50,621 nucleotides of DNA from Nitrosospira sp. (GTDB taxonomy: Bacteria > Pseudomonadota > Gammaproteobacteria > Burkholderiales > Nitrosomonadaceae). The stretch's first letter is position 1. Every line of letters begins with the position of its first letter. Below the pieces are notes generated by a model. That model did no database searches and was not told the DNA's origin. It worked only from the letters and a program-made list of their open reading frames with translations. Made by a program: the position numbers and the translations under genes. The DNA lies in NCBI GenBank assembly GCA_013450215.1, contig JACDSH010000015.1, positions 107,481-158,101 on the forward strand. Reading direction: 5' to 3'. This document shows positions 18,044-29,179 of the stretch, piece after piece.

Positions 18044-18532
18044 ATGAAAAAATCTATTCTGCTCATCGCTATCCTGTTAACAGGCTGCGCAGGTATCAAC
18101 ACTGTCAAAGACAAGCCACAGCTCTATAACGGCAAGTTTGATGGTGTTCATACTCGTCTTTCTCATTGCATTGTTAATAAACTTCGTTCTGATTCCCGAT
18201 GGGTTATTAATAGCCAGCAGTTTAAAATGTGGGAGTACCCTGACATTGCCGCATCAGAAGTTTATGCTTACGGGCTGCATGCTCTACCGGAAATGTTTGC
18301 TCGCATTTCGCCCTTGAACCCAGACGCAGTTTTTGATAACTCGCCCCCGCAGCCGGTAATCCGCACATATGCAGATGGTCCGTATGTGGGTCCTGAATAT
18401 TCATTTACTCTTCTACTAAAGCAGGTCGATAACTCCAGCGTAGCCGCCATCCTTAAAGGAGAGAGGTATGAAGGACGTGTCGCGTGGGAAGGTTTACTGA
18501 AGTGTGCTTTGGACCTTAACATTCATGAATAG
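18044..18532 (+). CDS. Small lipoprotein of unknown function
   Basis: A 162-residue protein with a classic lipoprotein signal: MKKS, hydrophobic LLIAILL, and lipobox LTGC with the modified Cys at residue 15. The mature part has two further cysteines (SHCIVNKL and LLKCALDL), spaced as in a possible disulfide. It has an SDSRWVINSQQF region and no domain I recognise. A strong GGAGGAGGG lies just upstream of the ATG. It is divergent from the spermidine-synthase-like gene and is the last gene before the tRNA-Arg repeat. It is probably an envelope protein of the local core genome rather than part of the element that follows, because it lies outside the repeats. Confidence 0.7.
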   Translation: MKKSILLIAILLTGCAGINTVKDKPQLYNGKFDGVHTRLSHCIVNKLRSDSRWVINSQQFKMWEYPDIAASEVYAYGLHALPEMFARISPLNPDAVFDNSPPQPVIRTYADGPYVGPEYSFTLLLKQVDNSSVAAILKGERYEGRVAWEGLLKCALDLNIHE

Positions 18533-18607
18533 CTCTTTCTGTTAAATGTGATCTGTTTATTTAGACACTAACAAATAGTCAGACAATTGCTTAACCCATT
18601 GATTTTA

Positions 18608-18641
18608 TGGTGCCCTGAACACGAATCGAACGTGTGACCTA
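18608..18641 (-). repeat. Direct repeat: displaced copy of the tRNA-Arg 3' end (att-like)
   Basis: These 34 bases are identical to 19498-19531, the last part of the tRNA-Arg gene including the encoded CCA, T arm and variable region, and are in the same orientation. Such a copy is what site-specific integration into a tRNA 3' end leaves at the distal end of an element. Upstream identity stops at once (A versus T at 18607/19497). Confidence 0.8.
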
Positions 18642-18672
18642 ACCCTTAAGAACGGCAAGCTCTCGCTATAAC
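18608..18672 (-). pseudogene. tRNA-like remnant next to the repeat
   Basis: Beyond the 34 identical bases, similarity to tRNA-Arg(CCU) continues weakly through the anticodon arm and part of the D arm to about 18663, then is lost. No 5' acceptor strand is present and the anticodon stem has mismatches, so this cannot be a functional tRNA. By alignment the anticodon position would read CUU. It is either a decayed tRNA or the tRNA-mimicking arm of the element's own attachment site. Confidence 0.6.
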
Positions 18673-18817
18673 CCTTTGATCAATATATGTATTTTTCAAA
18701 AGCGGCATAGTAACTTGCTCTAATTTCAGCATAAAAGTCCCCTTCAGAACTACCGACTAAGGATGCTTTTTATACCCGTCGAAGTGAAGTTTACATCCAT
18801 CCAAGCAAAGGAACTAG

Positions 18818-19441
18818 ATGACAACCATTACAGTACAAGGTGACCTATATGAAATGAACTTCTTTGAAATCGGTATGGACGAGTTCCTAATATTGACTGG
18901 AAGGATTACTGAAGATGAGGAGGCTGGGCGGGAGGCTTATCGGCGTACCCACCAACTGACCCTTCCACGAAGGTTTGATGATGAAGTTAGAAATACAGAG
19001 TTATGGAGTGAACTAGTAGAGGACAAACTGATAGGGGACTCTCGAATCAACGGATTCTCATATGACGAGAGTGGACCTCGTTTATATATTGAGGTTGATG
19101 GTGAGGATCTTACAGCAAAGGAAGTATTGAATCTTCCAGTCCATAACTTCGAAGCAGCAGCATTGAGTCGTATTGTTACATCTAAATTAAAACCCGAAGA
19201 TGAGACCTACACTCTTTTCTTTGAGAGTTGGAATAAAGGTTCTTACACTCTTGAGATGGACGAGGAGTATGACCCAACCAAACTAGGTTTATCCATTGAA
19301 AATCAGACTTTACCGGATGGTTCTATAAGGTCAGTAGTCAACCCCACTTATGCTGGTGAGGACTTTGAGTTTAATGGTAGTGATAATAAGTGCTACGGGA
19401 TATACATAGAAACACCAGACGGTGAGCGACACAAACTCTAA
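18818..19441 (+). CDS. Acidic protein of unknown function, cargo of the tRNA-Arg element
   Basis: A 207-residue protein I cannot assign to a family. It has 44 Asp/Glu against 20 Lys/Arg, giving a strong negative charge spread through the chain, one Cys near the C-terminus, no signal peptide and no membrane helix. Predicted character is mixed alpha/beta: an N-terminal ITVQGDLYEMNFFEIGMD, a central GPRLYIEVDGEDLTAKEVL, and C-terminal beta-like stretches ending TPDGERHKL. AAGGA five bases before ATG is a good ribosome-binding site. AGA, AGG, ATA and CTA codons are frequent, unlike neighbouring genes, which suggests transfer. Small acidic phage proteins include DNA mimics and anti-restriction factors; that is only a hypothesis here. 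Confidence 0.75.
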   Translation: MTTITVQGDLYEMNFFEIGMDEFLILTGRITEDEEAGREAYRRTHQLTLPRRFDDEVRNTELWSELVEDKLIGDSRINGFSYDESGPRLYIEVDGEDLTAKEVLNLPVHNFEAAALSRIVTSKLKPEDETYTLFFESWNKGSYTLEMDEEYDPTKLGLSIENQTLPDGSIRSVVNPTYAGEDFEFNGSDNKCYGIYIETPDGERHKL

Positions 19442-19497
19442 ACTATACCGCTTTCATTTTCTAATTTATCTATAACTTATTGTTTACAGGATGTATT

Positions 19498-19531
19498 TGG
19501 TGCCCTGAACACGAATCGAACGTGTGACCTA
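19498..19531 (-). repeat. Direct repeat: att-like core within tRNA-Arg(CCU)
   Basis: The right-hand copy of the 34-base repeat, forming the 3' half of the functional tRNA. See the mini element for the interpretation. Confidence 0.8.
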
Positions 19532-19573
19532 CCCCTTAGGAGGGGGTTGCTCTATCCACTGAGCTACCAGGGC
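19498..19573 (-). tRNA. tRNA-Arg (anticodon CCU)
   Basis: The minus strand folds into a complete cloverleaf: acceptor GCCCTGG paired with TCAGGGC (one G-U), a D arm GCTC/GAGC, an anticodon arm ACCCC-CTCCTAA-GGGGT with anticodon CCT, a T arm with the TTCGATT loop, discriminator A and an encoded CCA. It is 76 bases including CCA. tRNA-Arg(CCU) reads AGG. Its 3' end is duplicated at 18608-18641. A TAAAAT at 19583-19588 on the minus strand could be its -10 element. Confidence 0.96.
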
Positions 19574-19841
19574 GGAAGTCGAATTTTACGCTATTATTCC
19601 AGTTAAGCAGGCCTGCATCCGCCGCCAGTAACTATACCCCGCGAGTACGGAATACATTTCATTGGTATTATGTCAATATTGTCATGGCCACTGTTCCGGC
19701 AGGTCTTGATGTTATGCTTTTTACAAATAGGGTTTCTTTTTCACGGCTCTCTGGTGATTGCACCCCCGTCTGATTGGATTAAATACAAGGATTAAGCTAT
19801 GTTTTGTTGTGGCGGCGTAAGATTTACACAGGAGATACAAT

Positions 19842-20375
19842 ATGAAAGCGCTAACCATTGTCACCATACTACTGATGATGACTTTCTCTTTTGGGAGTAC
19901 TACTGTGCGCGCTGAATCGCCCAAAGTGGGGCAACCCGCGCCCAACTTTACTCTTCCCGACCAAAATGGGCAGACTCACACGCTCGCTGATTTTCGGGGC
20001 AAATGGCTAGCTCTGTATTTCTACCCCAAGGACGATACGCCTGGCTGTACCGAACAAGCATGCAAGTTCCGAGATGATTTACACCAACTCACTGAATTAG
20101 GTGCTCAAGTTATCGGCATCAGCGTGGACAATGTTTCTAGCCACGCCGCATTCGCCAAAAAATATAATTTACAATTCCCCCTACTTTCCGACAGCAAGGC
20201 CGAGACTGCGGCGCGTTACGGCTCCCTCCTCAACCTAGGCATCATTAAATTTGCTAAACGCAATACCTTCCTGATCGACCCACAAGGGATCATCGTCAAG
20301 GTCTACCTCTCAGCGAATGCTTCTCGTAACGCCCTGGAGGTTGTGGAGGACTTAAAGAAATTGACTGCTTTATAA
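19842..20375 (+). CDS. Exported PrxQ/Bcp-type peroxiredoxin
   Basis: A thiol peroxidase of the PrxQ (bacterioferritin comigratory protein) class, which reduces hydrogen peroxide and organic peroxides. The 177-residue protein begins with a cleavable signal peptide (MKALTIVTILLMMTFSFGSTTVRA), so it acts in the periplasm, unlike E. coli Bcp. The thioredoxin-fold core has the peroxidatic Cys in YPKDDTPGCTEQACKFRDDL (about Cys69) and the resolving Cys five residues on (Cys74), the two-Cys PrxQ pattern. The ATG has AGGAGA nine bases upstream. It is on the opposite strand to tRNA-Arg and upstream of the DksA-like pseudogene. Confidence 0.92.
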   Translation: MKALTIVTILLMMTFSFGSTTVRAESPKVGQPAPNFTLPDQNGQTHTLADFRGKWLALYFYPKDDTPGCTEQACKFRDDLHQLTELGAQVIGISVDNVSSHAAFAKKYNLQFPLLSDSKAETAARYGSLLNLGIIKFAKRNTFLIDPQGIIVKVYLSANASRNALEVVEDLKKLTAL

Positions 20376-20423
20376 TCCTTTTCAACAAAAGGCCTGCAGC
20401 CATCACAATGGAGACTACTAGTC

Positions 20424-20849
20424 ATGACAAATCTGAGTGATGATCAACTAAGCCAGTTGAAACAGGGGCTACACTAACGCCGCTTAGAGTTGCAAGATGA
20501 AGTGCGTGACGGCCTAGCACGCTCCGGCGAGCAACGTTATATCGACCTTGCTTTTAAGGTCGGGAGTATCGGTGATGATTCTGTGGGCAGTATGCTAGTA
20601 GATATCGATACTGTCATTACTGAGCACACTGTCCATGAACTACGTGAGATAGAAGCCTCTCTTAAATGACTGTCTGAAATGAGTTTTGGTGACTGCCCCG
20701 ACTGGGGCGGCGAGATTGGTTTTGCCCGACTGCTAGCCTATCCTACTACCCAACGCTGTACTCCTTGCCAAGATCGTCACGAAAAAACCTTTCTACGATT
20801 CGACCCCGAGCTTATAGTCTCCGGCAGCGTCATTCTTTGGTGCCCCTAG
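20424..20849 (+). pseudogene. DksA/TraR-family protein, inactivated
   Basis: Reading from ATG 20424 gives a DksA/TraR-like sequence: an N-terminal helical part (LSDDQLSQLKQGL...RRLELQDEVRDGL), a segment ITEHTVHELREIEASL resembling the coiled-coil return helix, and a C-terminal zinc finger with IGFARLLAYPTTQRCTPCQ. Two in-frame stops interrupt it: TAA at codon 18 and TGA at codon 83. Each is one C-to-T change from CAA and CGA, the residues expected there. The finger has also lost one ligand: the C-x2-C pair reads C-P-D-W. The frame otherwise stays open to TAG at 20847-20849 and overlaps the smr stop by 20 bp from the opposite strand. It most likely encoded a small RNA-polymerase-binding stringent-response cofactor. 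Confidence 0.8.
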
Positions 20850-21417
20850 AGGCAGCCCCCCTAAGCAATACCATCACTGCTCCACTCCCACCCTCCTCCG
20901 GCATTGCCTGACAGAAGGCGAGTACATCATCTAGCTGGGCTAACCAACTTCCCACCCTTGTTTTCAGCACCGGCTCATGGCCTTTTGAATTGAGCCCCTT
21001 ACCATGTATTACTTGTACACAGCGATATTCCCGCTCTCTGCTTCTGTTTAGAAACTCTTCCAATTCCCGCCGAGCTTGATCTCGAGTTGACCCGTGAAGA
21101 TCGAGTCTGGCTTGTATACCCCAGTAGCCACGGCGCAACTTCCGTAAAGTCTGGCGAGACACTCCGGGGCGCATGAATGACCATGCATCGCCCGCTTCAA
21201 TTTCTAGCGGAATATAATCCGAGATTGAGTCTATTTTGGTTGATTGTGCTTGTTGCACCTTTTGCTGAGGGATGGGTCGTGGGCGCCTTTGAGAATGATC
21301 AACCTTATCGGGTATGGCCAGCGGCGACACACCCTTCACCGCGTCGCGGAACGCAGCCGTATCTTCGCTGTCTGTCGAAGCGGAGCTAATTGATGGCCTG
21401 TCATCATACCGCTTCAT
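20830..21417 (-). CDS. Smr-domain protein (Smr/MutS2 family)
   Basis: A 195-residue protein with a C-terminal Smr domain, a nuclease or nucleic-acid-binding domain also found at the end of MutS2. The domain starts at LDLHGSTRDQARRELEEFL (the LDLHG motif near 106), continues VQVIHGKGLNSKGHEPVLKTRVGSWL (the HGKG motif) and ends with GSGAVMVLLR. The first 90 residues are low-complexity and probably unfolded, then GDAWSFMRPGVSRQTLRKLRRGYWG, a conserved lead-in for bacterial Smr proteins of the YdaL kind. Biological role is unsettled (DNA repair or mRNA cleavage at stalled ribosomes). It follows trxB by 21 bp on the same strand. Confidence 0.88.
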   Translation of the reverse strand: MKRYDDRPSISSASTDSEDTAAFRDAVKGVSPLAIPDKVDHSQRRPRPIPQQKVQQAQSTKIDSISDYIPLEIEAGDAWSFMRPGVSRQTLRKLRRGYWGIQARLDLHGSTRDQARRELEEFLNRSREREYRCVQVIHGKGLNSKGHEPVLKTRVGSWLAQLDDVLAFCQAMPEEGGSGAVMVLLRGAASRGTKE

Positions 21418-21438
21418 GCAAAATACCCCCGTCTGCGA

Positions 21439-25006
<3,568 letters not shown>

Positions 25007-25037
25007 ATCGGGCTCACTTTACTCAAGGATGCCCTAT

Positions 25038-25481
25038 CTACTCATCGCTCGGCAGCAGCACCTGATGTATCACCTCAGTCGCAAAGCCGCGGCCCCGTAG
25101 AAAACGCATCTGCTTTCCATGATCTTGAGCATCCGCCGGCTGTGTGGCAAATCTCTTTCGCCACACTTCTTGTGCGGCCTCCAGTTCGGTCTTCTTGAGA
25201 TCAGGCACAGCGGCCGAGATCAAGTGCTCGTCAATCCCTTTTTTGCGCAGTTCATACACAATGCGCCCAATACCAAATCTTTTCCTACAGACTCGCGCCA
25301 CCTGTTCGATCACCCTACTCGCTGACAGGAGACCCTGCTGCTCCATCGCATCTAACAAAACAGAAATCTCAGAAGGACCCTGGGCATGTGGCAAGAGCTT
25401 TCTTTCTAACTCCAGTCGGGAGTGTTCCCGGCGAGCTAGGTAACCCAGCGCTCGGTCTTTTAGATTGGCCCTGCCCTTCAT
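25038..25481 (-). CDS. recX: Regulatory protein RecX
   Basis: RecX binds RecA filaments and restrains their extension. The 147-residue protein shows the three-repeat helical layout of the family: LKDRALGYLARREHSRLELERKLLPH in the first repeat, GLLSASRVIEQVARVCRKRFGIGRIVYELRKKGI in the second, and KQMRFLRGRGFATEVIHQVL in the third. It starts six bases after the recA stop, so the two are almost certainly cotranscribed, as usual. Sequence is otherwise variable in this family; recognition rests on the repeats and on position. Confidence 0.92.
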   Translation of the reverse strand: MKGRANLKDRALGYLARREHSRLELERKLLPHAQGPSEISVLLDAMEQQGLLSASRVIEQVARVCRKRFGIGRIVYELRKKGIDEHLISAAVPDLKKTELEAAQEVWRKRFATQPADAQDHGKQMRFLRGRGFATEVIHQVLLPSDE

Positions 25482-25486
25482 GGCAT

Positions 25487-26506
25487 TTATTCCGAGTCAA
25501 CGGCCTCAGCCTGACCAACAACGCCCACTGCAGCACGAATTTTGGCCTCGATCTCCTTTGCTACCTCTGGATGCTCTTTCAGATATTCGCGCGCGTTATC
25601 CTTGCCCTGACCGATCTTTTCACCATTGTAGGCATACCATGCACCCGACTTATCGACAAGTTTATGCGCCACCCCCAACTCAACAATCTCACCCTCGCGA
25701 GATATTCCGACCCCATAGAGAATATCGAATTCTGCTTGCTTAAATGGCGGAGCAACCTTGTTCTTAACTACCTTGACCCGGGTCTCGCTGCCGATCACCT
25801 CGTCGCCCTTCTTGATGGCCCCGGTGCGGCGTATATCAAGACGTACCGATGCGTAAAATTTAAGTGCATTGCCACCGGTAGTAGTCTCAGGATTGCCGAA
25901 CATGACCCCGATCTTCATCCGTATCTGATTAATGAAAATCACCATCGTGTTACTGCGCTTGATATTGGCCGTGAGTTTACGTAACGCTTGAGACATTAAT
26001 CTCGCTTGCAAACCCATTTGCGGCTCGCCCATTTCGCCTTCAATTTCCGCTCTCGGCGTCAATGCCGCCACTGAATCTATTACGACGACATCCACCGAGC
26101 CAGAGCGTACTAACATGTCTGCTATTTCGAGAGCCTGCTCTCCATTATCGGGCTGAGAGATCAATAACTCTTCTACATTAACCCCGATCTTTTGTGCATA
26201 TTGTGGATCCAGCGCATGTTCAGCATCTATGAATGCCGCTGTACCACCCACCTTCTGCATCTCGGCAATTACTTGCAGTGTGAGTGTGGTCTTTCCCGAT
26301 GACTCGGGGCCATAGATTTCTATCACCCTGCCTCTCGGCAGTCCGCCCACACCGAGTGCGATGTCGAGGCCCAGCGAACCGGTGGAGACCACCTCGATAT
26401 CCTTGGCCACATCGCTTGCGCCGAGTCGCATAATCGAGCCCTTGCCAAACTGCTTCTCGATCTGAGAGAGTGCTGCCGCTAATGCCTTACTTCTGTTCTC
26501 GTCCAT
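25487..26506 (-). CDS. recA: Recombinase RecA
   Basis: RecA forms ATP-dependent filaments on single-stranded DNA for homologous pairing and SOS induction. The 339-residue protein has Walker [10 protein letters not shown] (66-74), the EHALDP and [10 protein letters not shown] strands, loop L1 with [15 protein letters not shown], loop L2 with [28 protein letters not shown] and an acidic C-terminus. An AAAGGA sequence precedes the ATG. I looked for a LexA box (CTGT-N8-ACAG) in the 136 bp upstream and found none; a GATAAT at 26534-26539 on the minus strand may be the -10 element. This suggests that recA is not under a classical SOS operator here. Confidence 0.97.
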   Translation of the reverse strand: MDENRSKALAAALSQIEKQFGKGSIMRLGASDVAKDIEVVSTGSLGLDIALGVGGLPRGRVIEIYGPESSGKTTLTLQVIAEMQKVGGTAAFIDAEHALDPQYAQKIGVNVEELLISQPDNGEQALEIADMLVRSGSVDVVVIDSVAALTPRAEIEGEMGEPQMGLQARLMSQALRKLTANIKRSNTMVIFINQIRMKIGVMFGNPETTTGGNALKFYASVRLDIRRTGAIKKGDEVIGSETRVKVVKNKVAPPFKQAEFDILYGVGISREGEIVELGVAHKLVDKSGAWYAYNGEKIGQGKDNAREYLKEHPEVAKEIEAKIRAAVGVVGQAEAVDSE

Positions 26507-26642
26507 GTCCTTTTCCTTTTAAAAGTCTCTCGAATTATCGCACATGCGACTATGCTCGGGAAGGCGAGGTCGAGACTGATTTGCCGCGAAATAACCTATG
26601 ATTTTCCACAAACCAGTCGATCGTAAAGTACTCTCAGAATGT

Positions 26643-27161
26643 TCATGTGAGGATGGGCGGGGCATCGTGCACTAGATCTATCACCCCCTGAAGGGCGACG
26701 GACACCGCTTGCCTTCTTACAGACTCACGATCACCATCAAAATGATGAGTTGCGCTGCGGGCTAGGCCGTCTTTCATTTTCCAGGCAAAGCAGACCATGC
26801 CAACAGGTTTTCCCTCCGTGCTGCCATCAGGTCCGGCAACCCCGCTAATCGCTACCGACACCTGAGCACGGCTGTGCGTCAGCGCACCCGCCACCATTTC
26901 CTTCACGGTCTGTTCTGATACTGTTCCGTACTGTTTCAGGGTTGTAGTGCTCACCCCCAACATCTCGTGCTTAGACGCGACGCTGTAAGTGATGAATCCT
27001 CGTTCATACCAAGCCGAACTGCCCGCTTTTGCGGTGATCACCTGACCCAGCCATCCACCTGTGCAGGACTCTGCACTGGTGAGCATCAGTCCCCGCTGGA
27101 TCAAGTCGCTACCAATATGGCCAGCAAGCATTACTAGTGCGTGGTCATCGTTGTTGATCAT
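26643..27161 (-). CDS. pncC: Nicotinamide-nucleotide amidohydrolase (CinA C-terminal / PncC)
   Basis: PncC deamidates nicotinamide mononucleotide in pyridine nucleotide salvage. The 172-residue protein is the stand-alone CinA C-terminal domain, with the diagnostic LTSAESCTGGWLGQVIT, the YSVASKHEMLGV segment, and ISGVAGPDGSTEGKPVGMVCFAW. No N-terminal competence-type domain is present, as usual in Beta- and Gammaproteobacteria. It is located between pgpA and recA on the same strand, with 22 bp to pgpA and 136 bp to recA. Confidence 0.93.
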   Translation of the reverse strand: MINNDDHALVMLAGHIGSDLIQRGLMLTSAESCTGGWLGQVITAKAGSSAWYERGFITYSVASKHEMLGVSTTTLKQYGTVSEQTVKEMVAGALTHSRAQVSVAISGVAGPDGSTEGKPVGMVCFAWKMKDGLARSATHHFDGDRESVRRQAVSVALQGVIDLVHDAPPILT

Positions 27162-27183
27162 GGTTCCTCATCGGGTGGTTCGT

Positions 27184-27738
27184 TTAAAATGGCGAGAATG
27201 CCTTCCAAGCCGCCAAGCATAGAAGGGTAAAGGCGGCGGCCAGCAGATCATCGAACATTACCCCGAAACCGCCTTTCAACTTCCTATCATAATAACGAAT
27301 CGGTTGCGGCTTGAAGATATCAAACAGTCGGAACAATAAGAATGCAAAGGCCTGCCATATAAGATTGTTAGGGGTGAATAGCAATACCAACAAAAATGCG
27401 ACAATCTCATCCCAAACCATACCTCCGTGGTCATGGCTACCAAGCGCTTTCCCGGTGACACTACAGGCCCAAATACCTATTAGGAAGAAGAGTCCTATAC
27501 ATAGCAGGAGGCCAATCGGTCCAAGATACTGACTCATCAACCCGAACAATGGAAAAGCGGCGATTGTTCCCATGGTCCCGGGTGCGGCTCGACTCAAGCC
27601 TGCTCCGCCCCCGAATGCGATGAAGTGTGCTGGTCGCCTCGTCACAAACTCCCAGTTAGGGAGCAGATTCACAGGTGCGGCAATCGAAGCAGATTCGCTT
27701 CCGGGAATGGGTTGGTTGTCAGGTCCGGAAGTGGTCAT
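27184..27738 (-). CDS. pgpA: Phosphatidylglycerophosphatase A
   Basis: PgpA dephosphorylates phosphatidylglycerol phosphate to phosphatidylglycerol in the inner membrane. The protein of 184 residues has the family motifs FGGGAGLSRAAPGTMGTIAAFPLF, then a hydrophobic span (GLLLCIGLFFLIGIWAC), DHGGMVWDEIVAFLLVL with the catalytic acidic residues, and FRLFDIFKPQPIRYYDRKLKGGFGVMFDDLLAA near the end. Several membrane segments are predicted. The first 20 bases of the gene overlap the end of thiL, typical for thiL-pgpA, and suggest coupled translation. Confidence 0.94.
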   Translation of the reverse strand: MTTSGPDNQPIPGSESASIAAPVNLLPNWEFVTRRPAHFIAFGGGAGLSRAAPGTMGTIAAFPLFGLMSQYLGPIGLLLCIGLFFLIGIWACSVTGKALGSHDHGGMVWDEIVAFLLVLLFTPNNLIWQAFAFLLFRLFDIFKPQPIRYYDRKLKGGFGVMFDDLLAAAFTLLCLAAWKAFSPF

Positions 27739-28690
27739 AGCCCCTTACTGCCATCTCAACCGACTTACCGGACTCGTCCAGTACTAACAAACCCTCTCCC
27801 TCCTTGATACAACCGATACGAGTTAACGGAATCCCAACTTCACCCGAGAGAGACTCGACGTCTCCGCGCCTTGCGCTAGGTACAGTAAAACAGAGTTCAT
27901 AATCATCCCCGCCTGCCATTAAACAATTAATCGCCGATGGGTGAGGAAGATGCCTCTTCATCACCGCCGAGCACTTAATTGCGCTCATCTCAATGGTGGC
28001 CGAAACTTTGGACCGCTCCAGAATATGACCTAGGTCGGCCATCAGGCCATCAGAAATATCAATTGCACTATGTGCAAGACCGATCAACCGTTTTCCTAGG
28101 TCAACCCGGGCTACGGGCATATTCAATGCTGGCAAACAGTGCAGAAACTCTCCTTGGTCGAGCTCAATCTGTCGGCGGGTGTGAGCAATCACTAGCGCCG
28201 CATCTCCTAGCTGGCCAGATATCCAGATATCATCCCCTACCCTGGCCCCGCTTCGCCTCAAGGCCTTCCCTATTGCAGCCTCACCAATGATTGTCACACA
28301 GATGTTTAGTGGCCCCCGGGTGGTATCTCCCCCGATAAGGTCCACCCGATGCTCGCTCGCCAATCCAAAAAACCCTTCTGCAAACATTTTAAGCCAGCCC
28401 TCACCAGCATTAACTAGGGGCTCAGGAAGCGCCAGCGCCAACGTCGCCCACCGTGGGGTAGCTCCCATCGCAGCCATATCGGACAGGTTCACAGCAAGAG
28501 ATTTATATCCCAACAACCGCGGATCAGCGTCGGCTTCAAAGTGCTGGCCGGATACCAGCATGTCGGTGGAGATTACCAGCTCCATCTCTGCAGATGGCTT
28601 GACTAACGCCGCATCGTCCCCCACACCGAGTTCAGCACCAAGGGAAGTGCGTGTAAAGTAGCGCTGAATGATATCAAATTCGGAGAGCAC
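27719..28690 (-). CDS. thiL: Thiamine-monophosphate kinase ThiL
   Basis: ThiL phosphorylates thiamine monophosphate to the diphosphate cofactor. The 323-residue protein begins LSEFDIIQRYFTR and has GVGDDAALV, the STDMLVSGQHFEAD metal-binding loop, DPRLLGYKSLAVNLSDMAAMGATP, DLIGGDTTRGP and, near the C-terminus, AGGDDYELCFTV. I place the start at GTG 28688-28690 with GGGG about nine bases upstream, rather than TTG at 28697-28699. nusB ends 18 bp before this start. It is the only other thiamine-related gene in the window beside thiO. Confidence 0.93.
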   Translation of the reverse strand: MLSEFDIIQRYFTRTSLGAELGVGDDAALVKPSAEMELVISTDMLVSGQHFEADADPRLLGYKSLAVNLSDMAAMGATPRWATLALALPEPLVNAGEGWLKMFAEGFFGLASEHRVDLIGGDTTRGPLNICVTIIGEAAIGKALRRSGARVGDDIWISGQLGDAALVIAHTRRQIELDQGEFLHCLPALNMPVARVDLGKRLIGLAHSAIDISDGLMADLGHILERSKVSATIEMSAIKCSAVMKRHLPHPSAINCLMAGGDDYELCFTVPSARRGDVESLSGEVGIPLTRIGCIKEGEGLLVLDESGKSVEMAVRGYDHFRT

Positions 28691-28708
28691 TCTTTGCAAC
28701 CCCAGGTG

Positions 28709-29179
28709 TCAGTTAGCCGTGTTTACCTCGGGAGAGCGCATCCTGGCCGCCAACTTATCCAGCACCCCATTCACGTACTTATGCCCATCGCTGCCGCCAT
28801 AAATCTTGGCCAGTTCCACGGCCTCATTAATTACTACTCGGTATGGCGTCTCCGGGTGATCTGAAAGCTCATAGGCCCCTAACAGTAAAATAGCAAACTC
28901 TACTGGGCTAAGCTCTTTAAGGGGGCGGTCGAGACATGTCTGGATCTGTTGTTCCAATTCTGCAGATTTAGCCAGACCACCACGCAGCAGATCTGAAAAA
29001 AAATCTTGGTCGGTCTTGGCAAACTCCTCTCCACCTCGCAGTTGAGCCTCGATTACTTCAACAGCCCCACCCGCAACCCGCCATTGGTAGAAGCCCTGCA
29101 TAGCCAGCTTACGCGAACACCGGCGAGTTGATCGTCTTGGTTTTTTGTTAGCCTTAGTTACTGGATCGTTCTGTGTCAT
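28709..29179 (-). CDS. nusB: Transcription antitermination factor NusB
   Basis: NusB binds NusE (S10) and boxA RNA to prevent premature termination on rRNA operons. The 156-residue all-helical protein includes a basic N-terminal extension ([22 protein letters not shown]) and the C-terminal signature [41 protein letters not shown]. The gene overlaps ribH by four bases (ATGA), the classical ribH-nusB coupling. Confidence 0.95.
   Translation of the reverse strand: MTQNDPVTKANKKPRRSTRRCSRKLAMQGFYQWRVAGGAVEVIEAQLRGGEEFAKTDQDFFSDLLRGGLAKSAELEQQIQTCLDRPLKELSPVEFAILLLGAYELSDHPETPYRVVINEAVELAKIYGGSDGHKYVNGVLDKLAARMRSPEVNTAN

Larger units (their letters stand above)
18608..19531. mobile_element. Mini integrative element in the 3' end of tRNA-Arg(CCU), with one cargo gene
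   Basis: The segment is bounded by the 3' part of an intact tRNA-Arg gene on the right and a 34-base exact copy of that 3' end on the left, with the repeats in direct orientation. That is the geometry produced by a tyrosine-recombinase integration into a tRNA. Between them lies a single gene (18818-19441) with codon use unlike the surroundings and AT-richer flanks. No integrase, excisionase or relaxase is present, so it is either the remnant of a larger island after deletion, or a satellite-like cassette moved in trans. The distance repeat-to-repeat is 890 bp. Integration at this tRNA (argW in E. coli) is well known. Confidence 0.65.

Noticed and set aside
20377-20392. CCTTTT-CAAC-AAAAGG hairpin after the peroxiredoxin gene
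   Set aside because: The stem is mostly A-T, no T-run follows, and its strength is close to chance.
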